Part shown: piece by piece, positions 22,987 through 34,200 of the stretch | Position numbering within the stretch: the stretch's first letter is position 1 | How the letters are laid out: each line of letters begins with the position of its first letter | Source of the DNA: Amyloporia xantha | Lineage: Eukaryota > Basidiomycota > Agaricomycetes > Polyporales > Adustoporiaceae | Assembly (NCBI GenBank): GCA_036971615.1 | Contig: JAYKKR010000002.1 | Span: forward strand, 3,782,001-3,846,000 | Reading direction: 5' to 3' | Length of the DNA stretch: 64,000 nucleotides | The notes under the pieces: generated by a model | The model's input: the letters and a program-made list of their open reading frames with translations, nothing else | Told to the model about the DNA's origin: nothing | The model's database searches: none | Translations under genes and position numbers: made by a program

Positions 22987-24035
22987 ATGAAGGCACGGTG
23001 CAGTATCTGCCTCGAGACCCTCACCGATGATACCTCTCCCATGACGACCGTATGCGGACACCTCTACTGCCTTGATTGCGCGACTTATAACTTTGCTGAC
23101 CCGGACGCCACTTGTGCCATCTGTCGCCGCCCACACGACCTTGACGCGCTCATCAGGCTATATCCTGACTACGAATATGAGCGAGAACAACCACCCCCGT
23201 CCAATAGGCACCAGGACATAGTGGATATCGGAAATGGCGTGCTCGAAGCCTGCTACGACGTGCTGAGCAGCGAGGACGAGCTTGACGAGATCGGGTTAGG
23301 ATCCGCACTTGCCAGGTAAGTTCTGTGCCAGCACGAATCCCTTTGCTTATTATATCCAGGACGGATGACCTCGTCGAGACGTTGTCCAGATCTCAAATTG
23401 AAACCTCCGACATTCGAGTACGCATTTGTCGATGTGGCACTAACAGCAGGCAAACCTGATGCACGATCATACAGAACCTACTGAGAAATATTGTTGATGT
23501 CCTTGCGAACATACGTTCAGTGTGTCCTGTACCGCCGCTTCAGAGATTCCCACTGCTAACTGATTCCTTACCACAGAAAGTCGATCAAGCCTCGCAAATA
23601 GCGCAATTGCAGGAAGAGCGGGAAAGGCTATCTCTCGCTGCCCGCAAACTAATGGACAAGCTGAAGGAGGCCAATCGTTTACGGGATACGGAGCGAGCCG
23701 CTGCCAGTAGCCAGCTTGTTGAGCAGCAGAATGAGTTGGCCGCACGTATAGCAGAGCTCCATGGAAGGCTACAGGAGACGGCAAGTATGTTGGCCACTCA
23801 TCGGTCGAGCTTGGAGGCGCGCAGTGTCGAGACAACTGAGCTGAATGGGGAACTGGTGCGATGGCGTACACAGGCCGCTCGATACAAGAAGAAGGCAAGT
23901 GATCATCATCGCTCATCACGTCTACTGCATTGACGTTGCCACCTGAAGTATCACGCTCTGAAGAAAGAGCACGAGGCTTTCAGGAATGGTGTTGAAGACG
24001 CTTTCTTCGCCGATGACTCCCTTGTAATTGTCTGA
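22987..24035 (+). CDS. RING-finger coiled-coil protein, tandem copy 2 (putative E3 ubiquitin ligase)
   Basis: Five exons (22987-23315, 23360-23417, 23475-23519, 23577-23894, 23949-24035) sum to 837 nt, giving 278 residues. The RING (CSIC, VCGHLYCLDC, CAIC, then RRPHDLDALIRLYPDYEYE) is close to copy 1. Exon 3 (NLLRNIVDVLANIRS, 45 nt) and exon 4 (coiled coil, 318 nt) have exactly the same lengths as in copy 1. The last exon reads YHALKKEHEAFRNGVED and ends DDSLVIV, parallel to the copy 1 end DDSLEVV. The fourth intron starts with GCAAGT instead of GT (GC-AG class). The copy 1 junction at the same position uses GTAAGC, which supports this reading. Function inferred only from the RING. Confidence 0.82.
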
Positions 24036-24437
24036 TTTGGATCCTAGCATAGCATCGGATGCGATACCTTGTTCATTCAGTACGAGATACCCCACGGCAG
24101 CAACTCAACTCATCCGCTCTAAACATGATGGATTTAATCACACATCATATTGACATGTATTACTATATCACAGTTCGATTACCGCTGCAATGCTATTGTA
24201 AGTACTGACAAAGCGTCCACACGAGCGGAAGGGCTGCAGTCGAAATGAAACCGAGTCGAAGCGAAGAGGGCATTTTTGGACATGGTATGGTACCTGAGAA
24301 CATAAGTACATGGTACAAGGAACATGCATACGGGCCTGCAGATAATAAAGATCAAGAAAGTAGCAAGAACAAAGCCAGCCGCTGAGTTGAAAATCGACAC
24401 CACCTCTATCTCCTCTGTCTTCACGCCCGCAACTCTC
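24036..24437. other. Convergent 3' intergenic region
   Basis: AT-rich spacer between the stop codons of RING copy 2 and the KH-domain gene. No gene is supported. Confidence 0.5.
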
Positions 24438-25858
24438 TTATGCACTGCCAGTCTGCGACTGTGCCCGCAGCTGTTTCTGCTTCTCCTGTTCCAGCCGCTG
24501 AGACGCATGCGCGTCAGTGACGCAGCATCTTGGAAGCCGAGGTCGACACTCACATGGTACAGAAGCTGCACAGCCATTTGAATGTTCGCAGGCTGCCCTG
24601 TGATCACTACTAGCCGTTCCCCCTCCCCGCCCGCGGGCGCCGGGGCCCCGTTCATGCCCACGCCTACAGCCCCTGGTTCCATAATCTTGATCTGGCTCGC
24701 ACTCATATGCCGAATCTCGTTGATTTTTGCGCCGCCCTTTCCGATGATACACCCAACTAGGTCGTTCGGGATGTAGATCTGCTGTGTCTGCAGCTGTTGT
24801 GGGGGACCCTGCGAGCCTCCTGCATATGGGTTTGAATAGCCGGGAACGTATGAGGAGCCAGCATTCGGCGGCCGGCGCGAGTAGCTAGAGGGACGGTAGG
24901 ATGAGTTGTTGTAAGAGGGCATTCGTTCGTTGGCTTCGATGAGGATGTTGCCGATGTAATAGGTCGCAATATGAATCGCGTCAGCGACGCCAGACACGCT
25001 CAGTACCCGCTGCAAAAAATTCGTTCGTAACGAACAAACGTGTTGAACGTAGCATATACGCACCTCTGTTGACCCTGGAAGCATGCCCTCGCTGGCATTA
25101 AGCCTTGCTCCACTTGCGTCCTGGATCTCCTTGATCTTCGTTCCGCCCTTACCAATGACTGACCCCATCCGAGAGTTGGGAATCATGAATTTTATGGTAA
25201 CAGCACGGCTACCGGGAACGGAGGGTTTGTCGAATGGCTCGTCGTTGATTCTCCGCACGATCAAACCAAAAGCCTGAAAACAAGCTAAGTAGCGGGCCAT
25301 GGTTGAACACTAATTGACGCGTACTTTCGAAACCGCATCCAGCGGACCGCTCACGTTCAGAATGCGCTCTGGGTTTCCAGGAATGCTCTCCGACACCATC
25401 ACACGAGCACCGCTCTTCTCCCTGATCTCGTTGACATGCGAACCTCCCTTTCCAATGATTATGGAGGCATCCTGTGTGACAATCAAGCATCGCATGTGGA
25501 TGTTGGCAGCTGGGGGTGCGGAGCCCGCTGCAGAGCTGCTGGGTGCTGCAGAAGTGGACGCAGAGCCGGTGTCCTCGCGCTTGACCTGCCCGTCTCCGGA
25601 CTCTAACATCTCGGAAGATGCAGCCTTGTCAGACGGCTGAGTGGGTGAAGGGGTGGACGCGGTGGTGTCGTCGACCGAGGCTGGGGCCTCCGACATATTT
25701 ACGTCACCTGCGGTGAACGCAGCGGAGGCTTGGTGAGGCTGAGCTGGTGAGTCATCCGTGGTTGACGTAGCGCCTGTATTGGCACGCTTATGCTGCTTCT
25801 GTTGTTCGGTATCTGAGGGGGAGCGGGAGCGCTTGCGGGTGGTGTCAGCTTCTGGCAT
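24438..25858 (-). CDS. Three-KH-domain RNA-binding protein (PBP2/HEK2/Rnc1-like)
   Basis: Four exons (25858-25325, 25273-25064, 25009-24554, 24497-24438) sum to 1,260 nt, giving 419 residues. The N-terminus is Ser/Ala/Gln/Pro-rich and disordered. Three KH domains follow, each with a GxxG loop: HMRCLIVTQDASIIIGKGGS, IKFMIPNSRMGSVIGKGG and IYIPNDLVGCIIGKGGAK. The linker between KH2 and KH3 is Ser/Tyr/Arg/Pro-rich. After KH3 the last exon gives RLEQEKQKQLRAQSQ. The order and spacing match the fungal poly(C)-binding-like family (S. cerevisiae Pbp2/Hek2, S. pombe Rnc1), which binds mRNA 3' regions and affects stability or localisation. The specific target is unknown. Confidence 0.9.
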
Positions 25859-27759
25859 GGTGGTAAATTCAGTGTTTTTCAGCGTCCGTAGACGGTGGTG
25901 TCAAGGCCTGTGAGTAAGGGACACGTAGGAGAGGAGGCTTGGAACGGGAGGTTGGGACGATGGTTGGGTTCTGAGGGGATGCAGCGGGGATGGTGAGGGG
26001 AACGCGGGAGGGGAAAAGGCATCTCGCTACGGATGGAAAAACTCACCTTGAAGTCGTCGGTCACGACGAGGAGCTATGCTAGCACACCGGAGACGACGAC
26101 GGAGAATGTATGCGCCTGGGTTGGGAAGTCGATTAGACGCCCGGTAGCCCTGGCCCTTTTGAGGCCAAACAGAGCACAACGGACGTCCGGCTGGTTTGAC
26201 GGTGATCGCTCTGCTTGTTTGATTTCACGTCCAAACTCTCTGTTTATTCGTGATGCTGTCTGGATGTAGAAATACAAGCAGTCTATCCATTACTATCCGT
26301 CTGCCATCGTGATCCGGAACATAGGCAAGTATTTCTTATACAAGAACTTCCATGCCAATGAATCGCACGGTCGATGGAGAACTGCAGAAATATCCCAGAT
26401 CGTAGCATCCGTATCATGATATCGGGTCTCCTGGATGCATCGCCTTCAATCAATGCATTGCATTCAATCAATGAGGTATGTACATCGTAAAAATAGGATT
26501 GACAGTGTCCAGGTACACCTACCAACGCACCACTCGCCGCGAATCCCCCGGTCCGACGGTTCTTGATCCCCAGTAGGATGAGAAGGTGGTTCCACAAATA
26601 CTGGTATCGTTGTGACCGAAGTCTTGACATAACTCGGTCAAGTCCGGGTTACACATATCACGGAGACAGCGTCCAACGTCTCAAGTGCGCCAGGTCGTTC
26701 GCGATGATGATGAAGGGATCTATTTCCACACCATGGGCGGCCAACCTGTGCGAGCCTGTGCAGCTCTTCGTCTTTTTATTTCTACATCTCGAGTCGCAAC
26801 TCGACTGCGTTTCGGAAGTGAGCCTAATCGGCAGCTATTGCGTCGAATAGAGCGACACAGCCTGGGTGTGTTGACATCATATCTGATTCAAATTTCACCA
26901 TGTGGCGGCCTAGCATGCACTTGCAGTTCGTCGGTATGGTCATGTTCGGTGAAAGTTCTCAACTTGATGTTCAGTGAAACAGATTCATTAGATGTTCTGG
27001 CAATACCGCTTGCCCTCCGCACAGCGTTCCTCTTCATAGAACTAAGGATACATTATAATACCAGTCGTCGTATACAAGTAGTAACAGGAGGTCCTCGTGT
27101 TGCCGAGATGCGAAGAAGCGGGAAGTAGTCGGTAGATCGAACCATGTAGATCCCCCTGTGCATACTTGCGTCAAATGCAGACAGAAGATACAATATCTCA
27201 ACATGCTTCCCTTTGGCTGACAGTATTATGTAATGACACGAGTATCAACGCGTGTACATCGCTACGCTATTATGGACCACTTTGGAGATGGCAATTTGCC
27301 AGGCCATGTCGCAAGAACACCCAGAGAACATCAGGAAGTAGTTCAAATTGAACTTCAAGCAATCAATCATACTAGCAGTTCGAATGACACCCAAGAAGCT
27401 CATTGTCCTCGGCCAGGAGGCGTTGTACGCGAAGCACGAGCTCGGCGTAGTGGCGTTGAAGGTGCTGACTAAGCCCTACATAGGGTAATTTTGATCGGGC
27501 GCTTGGCCCCCTTCTTCCTGATTCGGACGACAAAGCTATTCAGACAAAAGGAATGCTAAAGCAAGGCCCTCGTTTGAATGTTCTATCGCCAGGGCCCGTG
27601 CACTATTATCCTGCCCATCATGGACTACACGATGACATGTGCTTTGTTGACTCGGCTATGGCTCGTATATAACACCAGGGGGAACGAGCATTGTATTCTG
27701 CGAGCTCATATTTCAGCTTTTGAAGCCCTCCTTCCCGCCTCCTTCTTCCTTACGACGCC
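25859..27759. other. Intergenic, no supported gene
   Basis: 1.9 kb upstream of both the KH-domain gene and the arrestin-like gene. There are only short frames. A short one at about 27384 (MTPKKLIVLGQEALYAKHEL) is a possible exon but has no partners. TTCAATCAATG is directly repeated near 26448-26475. Confidence 0.45.
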
Positions 27760-29508
27760 ATGACTGTTTCTATAGAGATCCGACCTCATTCAGACACGGT
27801 GGATATGTACGGCCAACCGGACAAATCGTGAGTGTTTTCTGTAGTTGTGCGATCCTCATGTTGTAACTGACGCCATCATAGTACTGCGTATTCGCTTTCC
27901 GGGGACGTCGTCATTTCCTTATCCTCTTCATATTCACTCTTCGAGCGCCGCCGGGCTGTCCGGCTCATTCTTCAGTCCCTCACCATTGAGTTTGAGAGTC
28001 AGTGTGAGCTGATCACCGAGGAGACAGGCTATGCGCCCTTCCGTCTTTGCAATGTGTCCAAGGAACTCGTCTTCGGCGAACCTGCGGAGCTCAGCAACGA
28101 GGGGCACGAAGACGGGGATGGTCCGTGTATCTGGAACGTGGCCTTCAACCTCGCCATTCCTGGTTGGCTACCTCCCTCATCCACATATGGTGACTGCGTG
28201 AGCGGGAATGCAGGCACGCGCTACTCCTTGTATGCGTCTGCGAAATACCTCAACATCGACGACGGGCCCAGCAAGTCACTCTTTTCCTTCTGCTGTGCCC
28301 CCTTCCGCTCTCAGATACGCGTCATATTGGCACCGAGATACGACGTCCAAATAAACCGCTTTATCAGTGCTTTCGTTGAAGATCCGTCATCGTCATCGTC
28401 GTCTTCATCTTCAACCATCGACTACACTGTGATTGCTGAGGAGCGCAAGGATGTTACGAGTACCTCTGGTTTCCCCTTCGAGGTGATTTCGAAGGTTCGT
28501 GCCGTGGTGTCTGTCCCAGATAACGTCGACACGAACGACAGCTCGTTTCCAATCTGCCTGAGGTTGCGTACGCAAGACCTCGCGGAATCTGAATGCAAAC
28601 GTCTCCGAGTGACTGGCTTCGAGATAGAGGTCGAACAGATGGAGCATTACCGGTTCGTACTATCTCTTGCCCTCGCCACTTTCATTCGTCTGACAAATGA
28701 CCATAGCATTTCACCCTCGTCTACATACAGGGCTCTGTATCCCCTTCCTCCATCTTCAGAGCAGCCCCCACGTCGAGCACTGCGCGATCCACATCCACTC
28801 CAGCTCATATACGAGGTCGGGCTCGCCGGTAGTGCCCCCACTCATCAAACCTGCAGCCGCTCCTTTTCCCTCCTCCCGAAGGGCAACTCTGGCCACTACT
28901 CCCTTGCAGGCGACGGCTACGTATTCTCCAACGACGCGGATCCAGCCAACAGTTCATCATGGTACTCTATGCGCACGCATGTCCCATTCGAAGGACGTGA
29001 TGACAAGGGGACCTCCTGCCGTCTGCGGGAGTCGGGGCAGAGCCCGCTCTTCGGAGTGAACCACCGATTACACATCACACTGACGTGCACATACGATCTC
29101 ACCGACGGCCCGACGCCGGAACGCGCGACCGAGAATCTACGGTTCCAGCTCCCCATTCGATTTGCGCGCGTGCTTCCCATTAGTCCTGTGTCGCCTGGAT
29201 GTTTGTCACCTTCGGTCTTGTCTCACCTCTCAGGGCACTCCCCATCGAGTTCCCTCGATTCGTTGAGCAGCATCGCGTCTTCTGCAACGGGTAGCTTGCC
29301 TATGGCTAGTCTGCCATACGCCCAGCCGCTGCCAGCGTACTCACAGCTATTCGATGCGAACGGCGATCGGAAGATCGACTACTCTATACCCTTGCCCGCA
29401 TATACCCCATCCTGCCATTCTTCTTCGTCGTCCATTACATCTCTGAATTTGACCGAAGAAGAAATGCTGGGACAGCAGAATGAATCAGAGACTGCTGTGC
29501 AGTCATAA
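27760..29508 (+). CDS. Arrestin-like N-terminal domain protein
   Basis: Three exons (27760-27827, 27882-28652, 28707-29508) sum to 1,641 nt, giving 546 residues. The second intron is 54 bp and in frame, so the unspliced reading frame also stays open. The start MTVSIEIRPHSDTVDMYGQP leads into AYSLSGDVVISLSS and RRRAVRLILQSLTIEFE, a beta-sandwich pattern typical of arrestin-N proteins. Later strands include CIWNVAFNLAIPGWLPPSS, GTRYSLYASAKY and HRLHITLTCTYDL. The C-terminal third is Ser/Pro/Tyr-rich with PLPAYSQLF and PLPAYTPSC, both PxY-like motifs. In fungal alpha-arrestins (ART/Rim8-type) PPxY-like sites recruit Rsp5 ubiquitin ligase, so a role as a trafficking adaptor is inferred. No transmembrane segment is present. 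Confidence 0.78.
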
Positions 29509-29915
29509 GCAAACTGGTTCTCGGGGCTAATCGCTTACGCCCGCTCATTAAGATAGAACCAATATTTCGCGTCCGCTCCATCCACTGGCGCATTGCTCTG
29601 CAGCTTGTCCTCTTCGACTTCGTCTATCCTTTGTGCCTGCATTGCCCTGCCTTTCACACTCGTTCGTTCGGCCAATCCTCTTGTTTTGCTACGTTTACGT
29701 TGCTCCTTCGCTTTTACGCCTGGTCAGGTCATTATGTACAGTATATACTCTCAGACATCACCGCTGTATCGATACGTTGCTAGTTACTTGAAGACGATAG
29801 TCCATTGACCCTGGGTAATAAACCAGGCTGGTTTGAAACATCGAGAGAAAGACTGTTCTTTCGCATGCGAACACCATTCCGTTATCATCTTTGAGTTGGA
29901 TTGGCGTCCAGCTAT
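29509..29915. other. Convergent 3' intergenic region
   Basis: Spacer between the arrestin-like gene and the phosphodiesterase stop codon. A short frame at 29593-29808 is not supported as a gene. Confidence 0.5.
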
Positions 29916-30556
29916 TTACACAAGAGTTATCTTCTCCAGCACCTCCCATTCGGGCACAGGCCCTTCGCATCGGACTACCCAAATGGCTTCTCCCTCAAAG
30001 CCTTCCAGGAAATCTGTCCCTGATCCCTCTCCCACAACTTCGGCACAATTCAACGATACGCCCTCACCGGGGCGATCTATCACTCTGCCCATGTCCCTCA
30101 GTTCCTGCGCAACACGTATACGCTGGTCCCAATCTGCATTGTCAATGTAATAGAGCGACACATGGGGAACAGGCGGCACCGCAGAATGGCCGAGCTTCTC
30201 TCGCAGGTGAGCGCGTAATCGCGCAAGCCCCTCGTTCTCGTGCACAACGGCATACACCGACATGAAATACTTCTCTCCGACATCCACAGATCTGAAGTGG
30301 GTCGGAAGGGCCGTTTGGCCATCGGGGATGACGTTTCGAAGGTCGGACGTGCTGGTTGTGCTTGCAGGAATAGTAGCAAGCGTGAGGTGAGGCTCGAAAT
30401 CGACGAACGAAGATGGGGATTTAGCAGTTGAGGATTTGATTTGCATGACTCGTTTCAGTTTGACCGCTTGAATGGCGGTTGGAACCAGCCATAGTGATAT
30501 CCCTGCCCCCAGTTATTGAAGAACAGGAGATAACGTAGAGCAACAACCTCACCCAT
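29916..30556 (-). CDS. 2H-family cyclic phosphodiesterase (CPD1-like)
   Basis: Two exons, 30556-30553 (only ATGG) and 30502-29916, sum to 591 nt, giving 196 residues. The splice at 30552-30503 (donor GTGAGG, 50 bp) yields MGISLWLVPTAIQAVKLK, the usual start of fungal cyclic phosphodiesterases; without it the frame has no ATG at this position. Two catalytic His-x-Thr/Ser-Leu motifs are present, EPHLTLATIP and PHVSLYYI, diagnostic of the 2H phosphoesterase fold. The yeast Cpd1 family opens ADP-ribose 1'',2''-cyclic phosphate made during tRNA splicing, so that role is inferred. Both tRNA genes in this window need such splicing. The C-terminus is acidic/hydrophobic (VPEWEVLEKITLV). Confidence 0.88.
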
Positions 30557-31286
30557 GATCAATGAAAGGACCCAGATGGTGAGTACACACGTGCCGCTGT
30601 CGCGGAAGGCACGGACCCACTGGGACCCACAGCGCTTATTGAATGGCAAGCAACAAGTTGGCCATTTTGTTCGTCTCCCATAGGTGCCGGATCTTACTTG
30701 TGGGTATCTTGTCTAATAGTAATATTTCGCAGAGCTGGAAGACTGGAATGAATACTCAGACACTAGCTCAATTGATTCGTACCTGTCTTCACGTTGAAGA
30801 CGTGGCATGTCAGCTACCAAGCTGAGTGCGTACTCTCACGAGGAATACAATAGCATCCCAAAGCGTCGAGATGCAGACCAATCGACAAACATAGAAACAC
30901 GTGCAGCTGTTCGCGCTAGCCTATGAGGAATATCTAGCCACTGCCGTACAAGCCAAATCGCTTCATAACGATCAAACGGGCGCCCGGTACAGCGTGGTTA
31001 CCTTCAGAAAACAATAACCGCCCTCTATAAGACATGGCAGTCAGTGCGGGACCTTTATATCCCCCTGCAAGGTGTATCCCACTGCGTGGTGATACATTCT
31101 CGAGTCTTGAAGACAATCCTCAGCGATACCTAACGGATTTACATAGATAATCATGAGGTGAGTAGTGACCGAGTTAGCATGTGGGGGCTTTTTTTTTCTC
31201 ATTTCGCCCCAGTCGTGGCTCCCCATCACCGCAAGAGCAGGTCGATTCTCCTCAGAGTAAGCCAGCGCCCGGACCATCTCGAGTTG
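30557..31286. other. Intergenic, no supported gene
   Basis: Upstream region of the phosphodiesterase and of the unidentified gene near 31.3 kb. Only short frames. Confidence 0.45.
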
Positions 31287-31343
31287 TTGCGTGAGTACCA
31301 GCAGTCGTGTCTTCCTGCCCATGGACCTCACTGAGTTCGCCAT

Positions 31344-31865
31344 GTGCACAGCCGCCGTACACGTATCAAGGATGCCGATCGCACGACCAAGGTCTACACC
31401 TCCATGGTGCTGTACTACGCCTCGCGGCTGAGATGCAACTCGCAGTGGCTGGACCACCATCGGCAGCGGAACGAACGCCAGACCGCCTCCGCCCGCCGCG
31501 CGTTCACGAAAGCGATGAAGGGCGTCCGCGACGCCGGCTTCGAGTGGGAGCCTCGCGGCGACGAGCAAAATCTCCCGCCGGACGTGGACGACGAGACGCG
31601 ACTCAAGGTCCGCGCCGCCAAGCTGGCCTGGCGGAAGCTGAAGAGCGAGGAGCGCAACTCGCGGAACTGGGAGCGGCTGCTGGTCGCGTCCTCGCAAAGG
31701 ATGGACAAGCAGCTGCGCACAGATCTGGCTGCGTTGATCGCGGCACACGCGCTGCATGGCGAGCACTTCCGCCAGTCGAGACTGAAGAAGTCGCGTTGGG
31801 GCGTCATCAGCAAGACTGTCCTGAGCAGTGTGCGTTTACGACAGGGTACGAAAGGGCATTTGTGA
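31344..31865 (+). CDS. Unidentified charged alpha-helical protein
   Basis: An open frame of about 170 codons with GC-rich, codon-biased sequence encodes a strongly charged protein (TKVYTSMVLYYASRLRCNSQ, LDHHRQRNERQTASARR, AKLAWRKLKSEERNSRNWER). It looks wholly helical and basic. The 5' end is uncertain. The frame opens with GTG at 31344, and a GCACAG acceptor at 31351 preceded by a GTGAGT donor near 31289 suggests that an upstream exon joins here. No family is recognised and no function is proposed. Base composition rises sharply relative to the flanks, which is the main reason for calling it a gene. Confidence 0.45.
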   Translation: MHSRRTRIKDADRTTKVYTSMVLYYASRLRCNSQWLDHHRQRNERQTASARRAFTKAMKGVRDAGFEWEPRGDEQNLPPDVDDETRLKVRAAKLAWRKLKSEERNSRNWERLLVASSQRMDKQLRTDLAALIAAHALHGEHFRQSRLKKSRWGVISKTVLSSVRLRQGTKGHL

Positions 31866-32083
31866 TCGGACAAGACATTCTTCTGTACGAATATTCACGA
31901 CATCACGGCGATATTGTACGAGTGGTAAGGTAGTTCAGCATAGATTACACTAATTTTGTACATACATCACTAGTGTACAACAGCGGCACTGGACATCCAT
32001 GATACAGCGCAATCGGAAAACAAGCTCTATTGTGACTTGGCAGATGATACAAACTTGAGATGCCCACGTACCGCGATCCTCGC

Positions 32084-33983
32084 CTACTCGTCTCTCAGGC
32101 TGATCCAGGACTCGCCGACGCCGGAGCCGTACCCTTCGTTGCTCTCGACGTCCGCGTCAGAGCCGGTCTCTGAGACATCGAGTTCCTGGTGCTCTTGATC
32201 GGAGTCGGCAAGGGCCTCCTCCGCTTTGGGTGTGGGCTCGGGCTCGGGCTTGGCTACTGGAGCCGCTGGCGGCGGAGGGGCAGGTGCGGCAGGTGCTTCA
32301 GGCAAAATGACGTGAGGCTGAATGGGTAAGAGAGCATTACGGATGGAGACAAGAAAGTGGGGGATGTTCAATATAGTATCTAAGACGAGAGCAGGGAGGT
32401 GTGAAGCCAGTGCATAGGTCCCCGCTGCTCACGGAGCGATCAGCAAGTCGATATATCTCTAATCGTGTCGTGACATACCTCCGGCACCAACAAGGACCCT
32501 ATCACCACGGATCCACTCCCTGAGCCTACCGAGACCAAGATCGAGCACAGCGCCGAAGGAAGTAGCTCCGTTCTTACGTCCGTCGCTCACGATATCAACA
32601 AGCAGATTCACAAACACAGAAACATCTGTCGGCTGTCTGTGCACGCCGACGTGCAAGCCTTCCTCAACGACCGCGGTGAACGCTGGGCCATACGCCATTT
32701 TCTCCATCGGGGTCCAGTCGTCCATAGACTTGAGCTCGTCACTACGCGTATCCGGTTGCACGCTCGGTCCTGCCATGCCGACTGCGCCGACGTCGACGAC
32801 AACGACCTTGATGTTCTTCATAGATGCCGACGTGTCCGTGAGTGCAGCCATGCGAATCTCGCGCCTAAGAACTTCCACTCCACGCAGTGTCGCAGCGGCG
32901 CTCATGGCCTGGGCTGAGGCAAACGGCACGCCGACGCGTGCGTCAGTGACAGGTAGGCAGACAACAATGCTCTTCCTGCCAAGGTTATTCATGATGGCAT
33001 CGCGTGCACGCGCAGAGGACGACCGAATGAGGGGCATCATCGCTTGCAGGATCTGCAGGGGCGCTATGTGCGTGGCTTGCAAATATGCGGCGTATGTATC
33101 GCGCAGAGGGAGGTGTTCGAGAGGGGCGGGTGGAGGGACGACATCGGATGATGGAAGCGTGAGGAGCGAGATGACCGAGTGGACGTGAAGATAGGCAGAT
33201 GGCGAAGCATGTGGATCGCCGGCAGCAGTGATAGGGAAGCGTCTGGAAAGCGTAGATGAGAGAGAGCGCAGGAAGTAAGGGATCGTATCAGGCTATGCAT
33301 CAGAGCGTTAGCTGGGCCCACGAGCACGAGACGCAGAACAAACCTCTGTGGGATCGAGTACGAGAGCTCGCACATATCCATGGCATCGCCGTTCAATCTC
33401 GTTGACTGCTTCCGGAGTCGACACACTTGCGATCACGATGTACCCCTTCTTCTCGAGCTCCAGAATCAATGGAAGACCTGAGGACGAGTCTCCTCCCAAT
33501 ACGACTGAAATGCGCAGCATCAGCGGGAAGGTGCTAGACCAGATGGTAAATGCACGCACCAACTACTTGTCTTCTCTCCGACCCTGCTGTGGCCCTCACT
33601 CTTACTGTCTTGACCCGAGTGCTATAGTAGCCATAGCCTACTAGCAGGCCGGTGCCAATGGCGCCGATACTGATGCCGGCAGTGGTCCACGGATGTTCCG
33701 CAGCCCAGCTGGCAGGGTGCTCCAAGAACAGATGTGCAGGTGGAGGAGGTGGAGGCGGTGGCGGTGGGGGCACCTCAAAGGCACCGAGTCCTGGAATATG
33801 CAAGCTCGGCAGGGGAGGGAGTGATTGAGGGCCAAATCGAGAGACGTCCTCCCACAGGCGGTGGATGGCCTCGTTGACGCGGGGAAGATCTGGGGTCGCT
33901 GCCTGGAGTGAGGAGAAGAGCAGCTCCTCGAGCGACTCCAGATAGTCCTCGATTTGCTCGACGGTGGGCACGATGGTGGGCAT
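32084..33983 (-). CDS. DUF1776-family, membrane-anchored SDR-like protein
   Basis: Four exons (33983-33560, 33504-33344, 33292-32479, 32379-32084) sum to 1,695 nt, giving 564 residues. The N-terminal ~85 residues are soluble, ending in a polyproline run of about eleven residues. One likely membrane helix follows (TTAGISIGAIGTGLLVGYGY). A Rossmann-like region comes next: VVVLGGDSSSGLPLILELEK, KGYIVIASVSTPEAV, LRDTYAAYLQATHIAPL, IVVCLPVTDARVGVPFASA and IKVVVVDVGAVGM. No clear SDR Tyr-x-x-x-Lys is visible at the expected place, as is common in this fungal family. The C-terminus is acidic and Pro/Glu-rich. DUF1776 is a fungal family of unknown function; a degenerate reductase at an organelle membrane is an inference. 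Confidence 0.8.
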
Positions 33984-34189
33984 GTCGATGGACGACCTCA
34001 GTGCGGCGTTTGCACGTCCACTCCCCGCTCGCAATCGACGCGGCGACACTAACAAGGACAAACATTGCCTTTTATGGTATCTTCCTGCATCCCGCACGCG
34101 ACACACCACTCTCAATTCCACTCCATCTGACCACCTCCCTGTGCGCATTTTGCGTCGTATTCCCATGTAAAAAATCATAAAAGTATCAG

Positions 34190-34194
34190 AAAAA
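34190..34194 (-). terminator. Pol III terminator of tRNA-Ser
   Basis: A run of five A on the plus strand gives TTTTT on the transcript strand, 7-11 nt after the tRNA 3' end. Confidence 0.75.
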
Positions 34195-34200
34195 GCTTAG

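Noticed and set aside
28697..29059. Alternative frame in the arrestin-like gene
   Set aside because: The 54-bp in-frame intron (28653-28706) preserves the main frame, which alone carries the beta-strand motifs.
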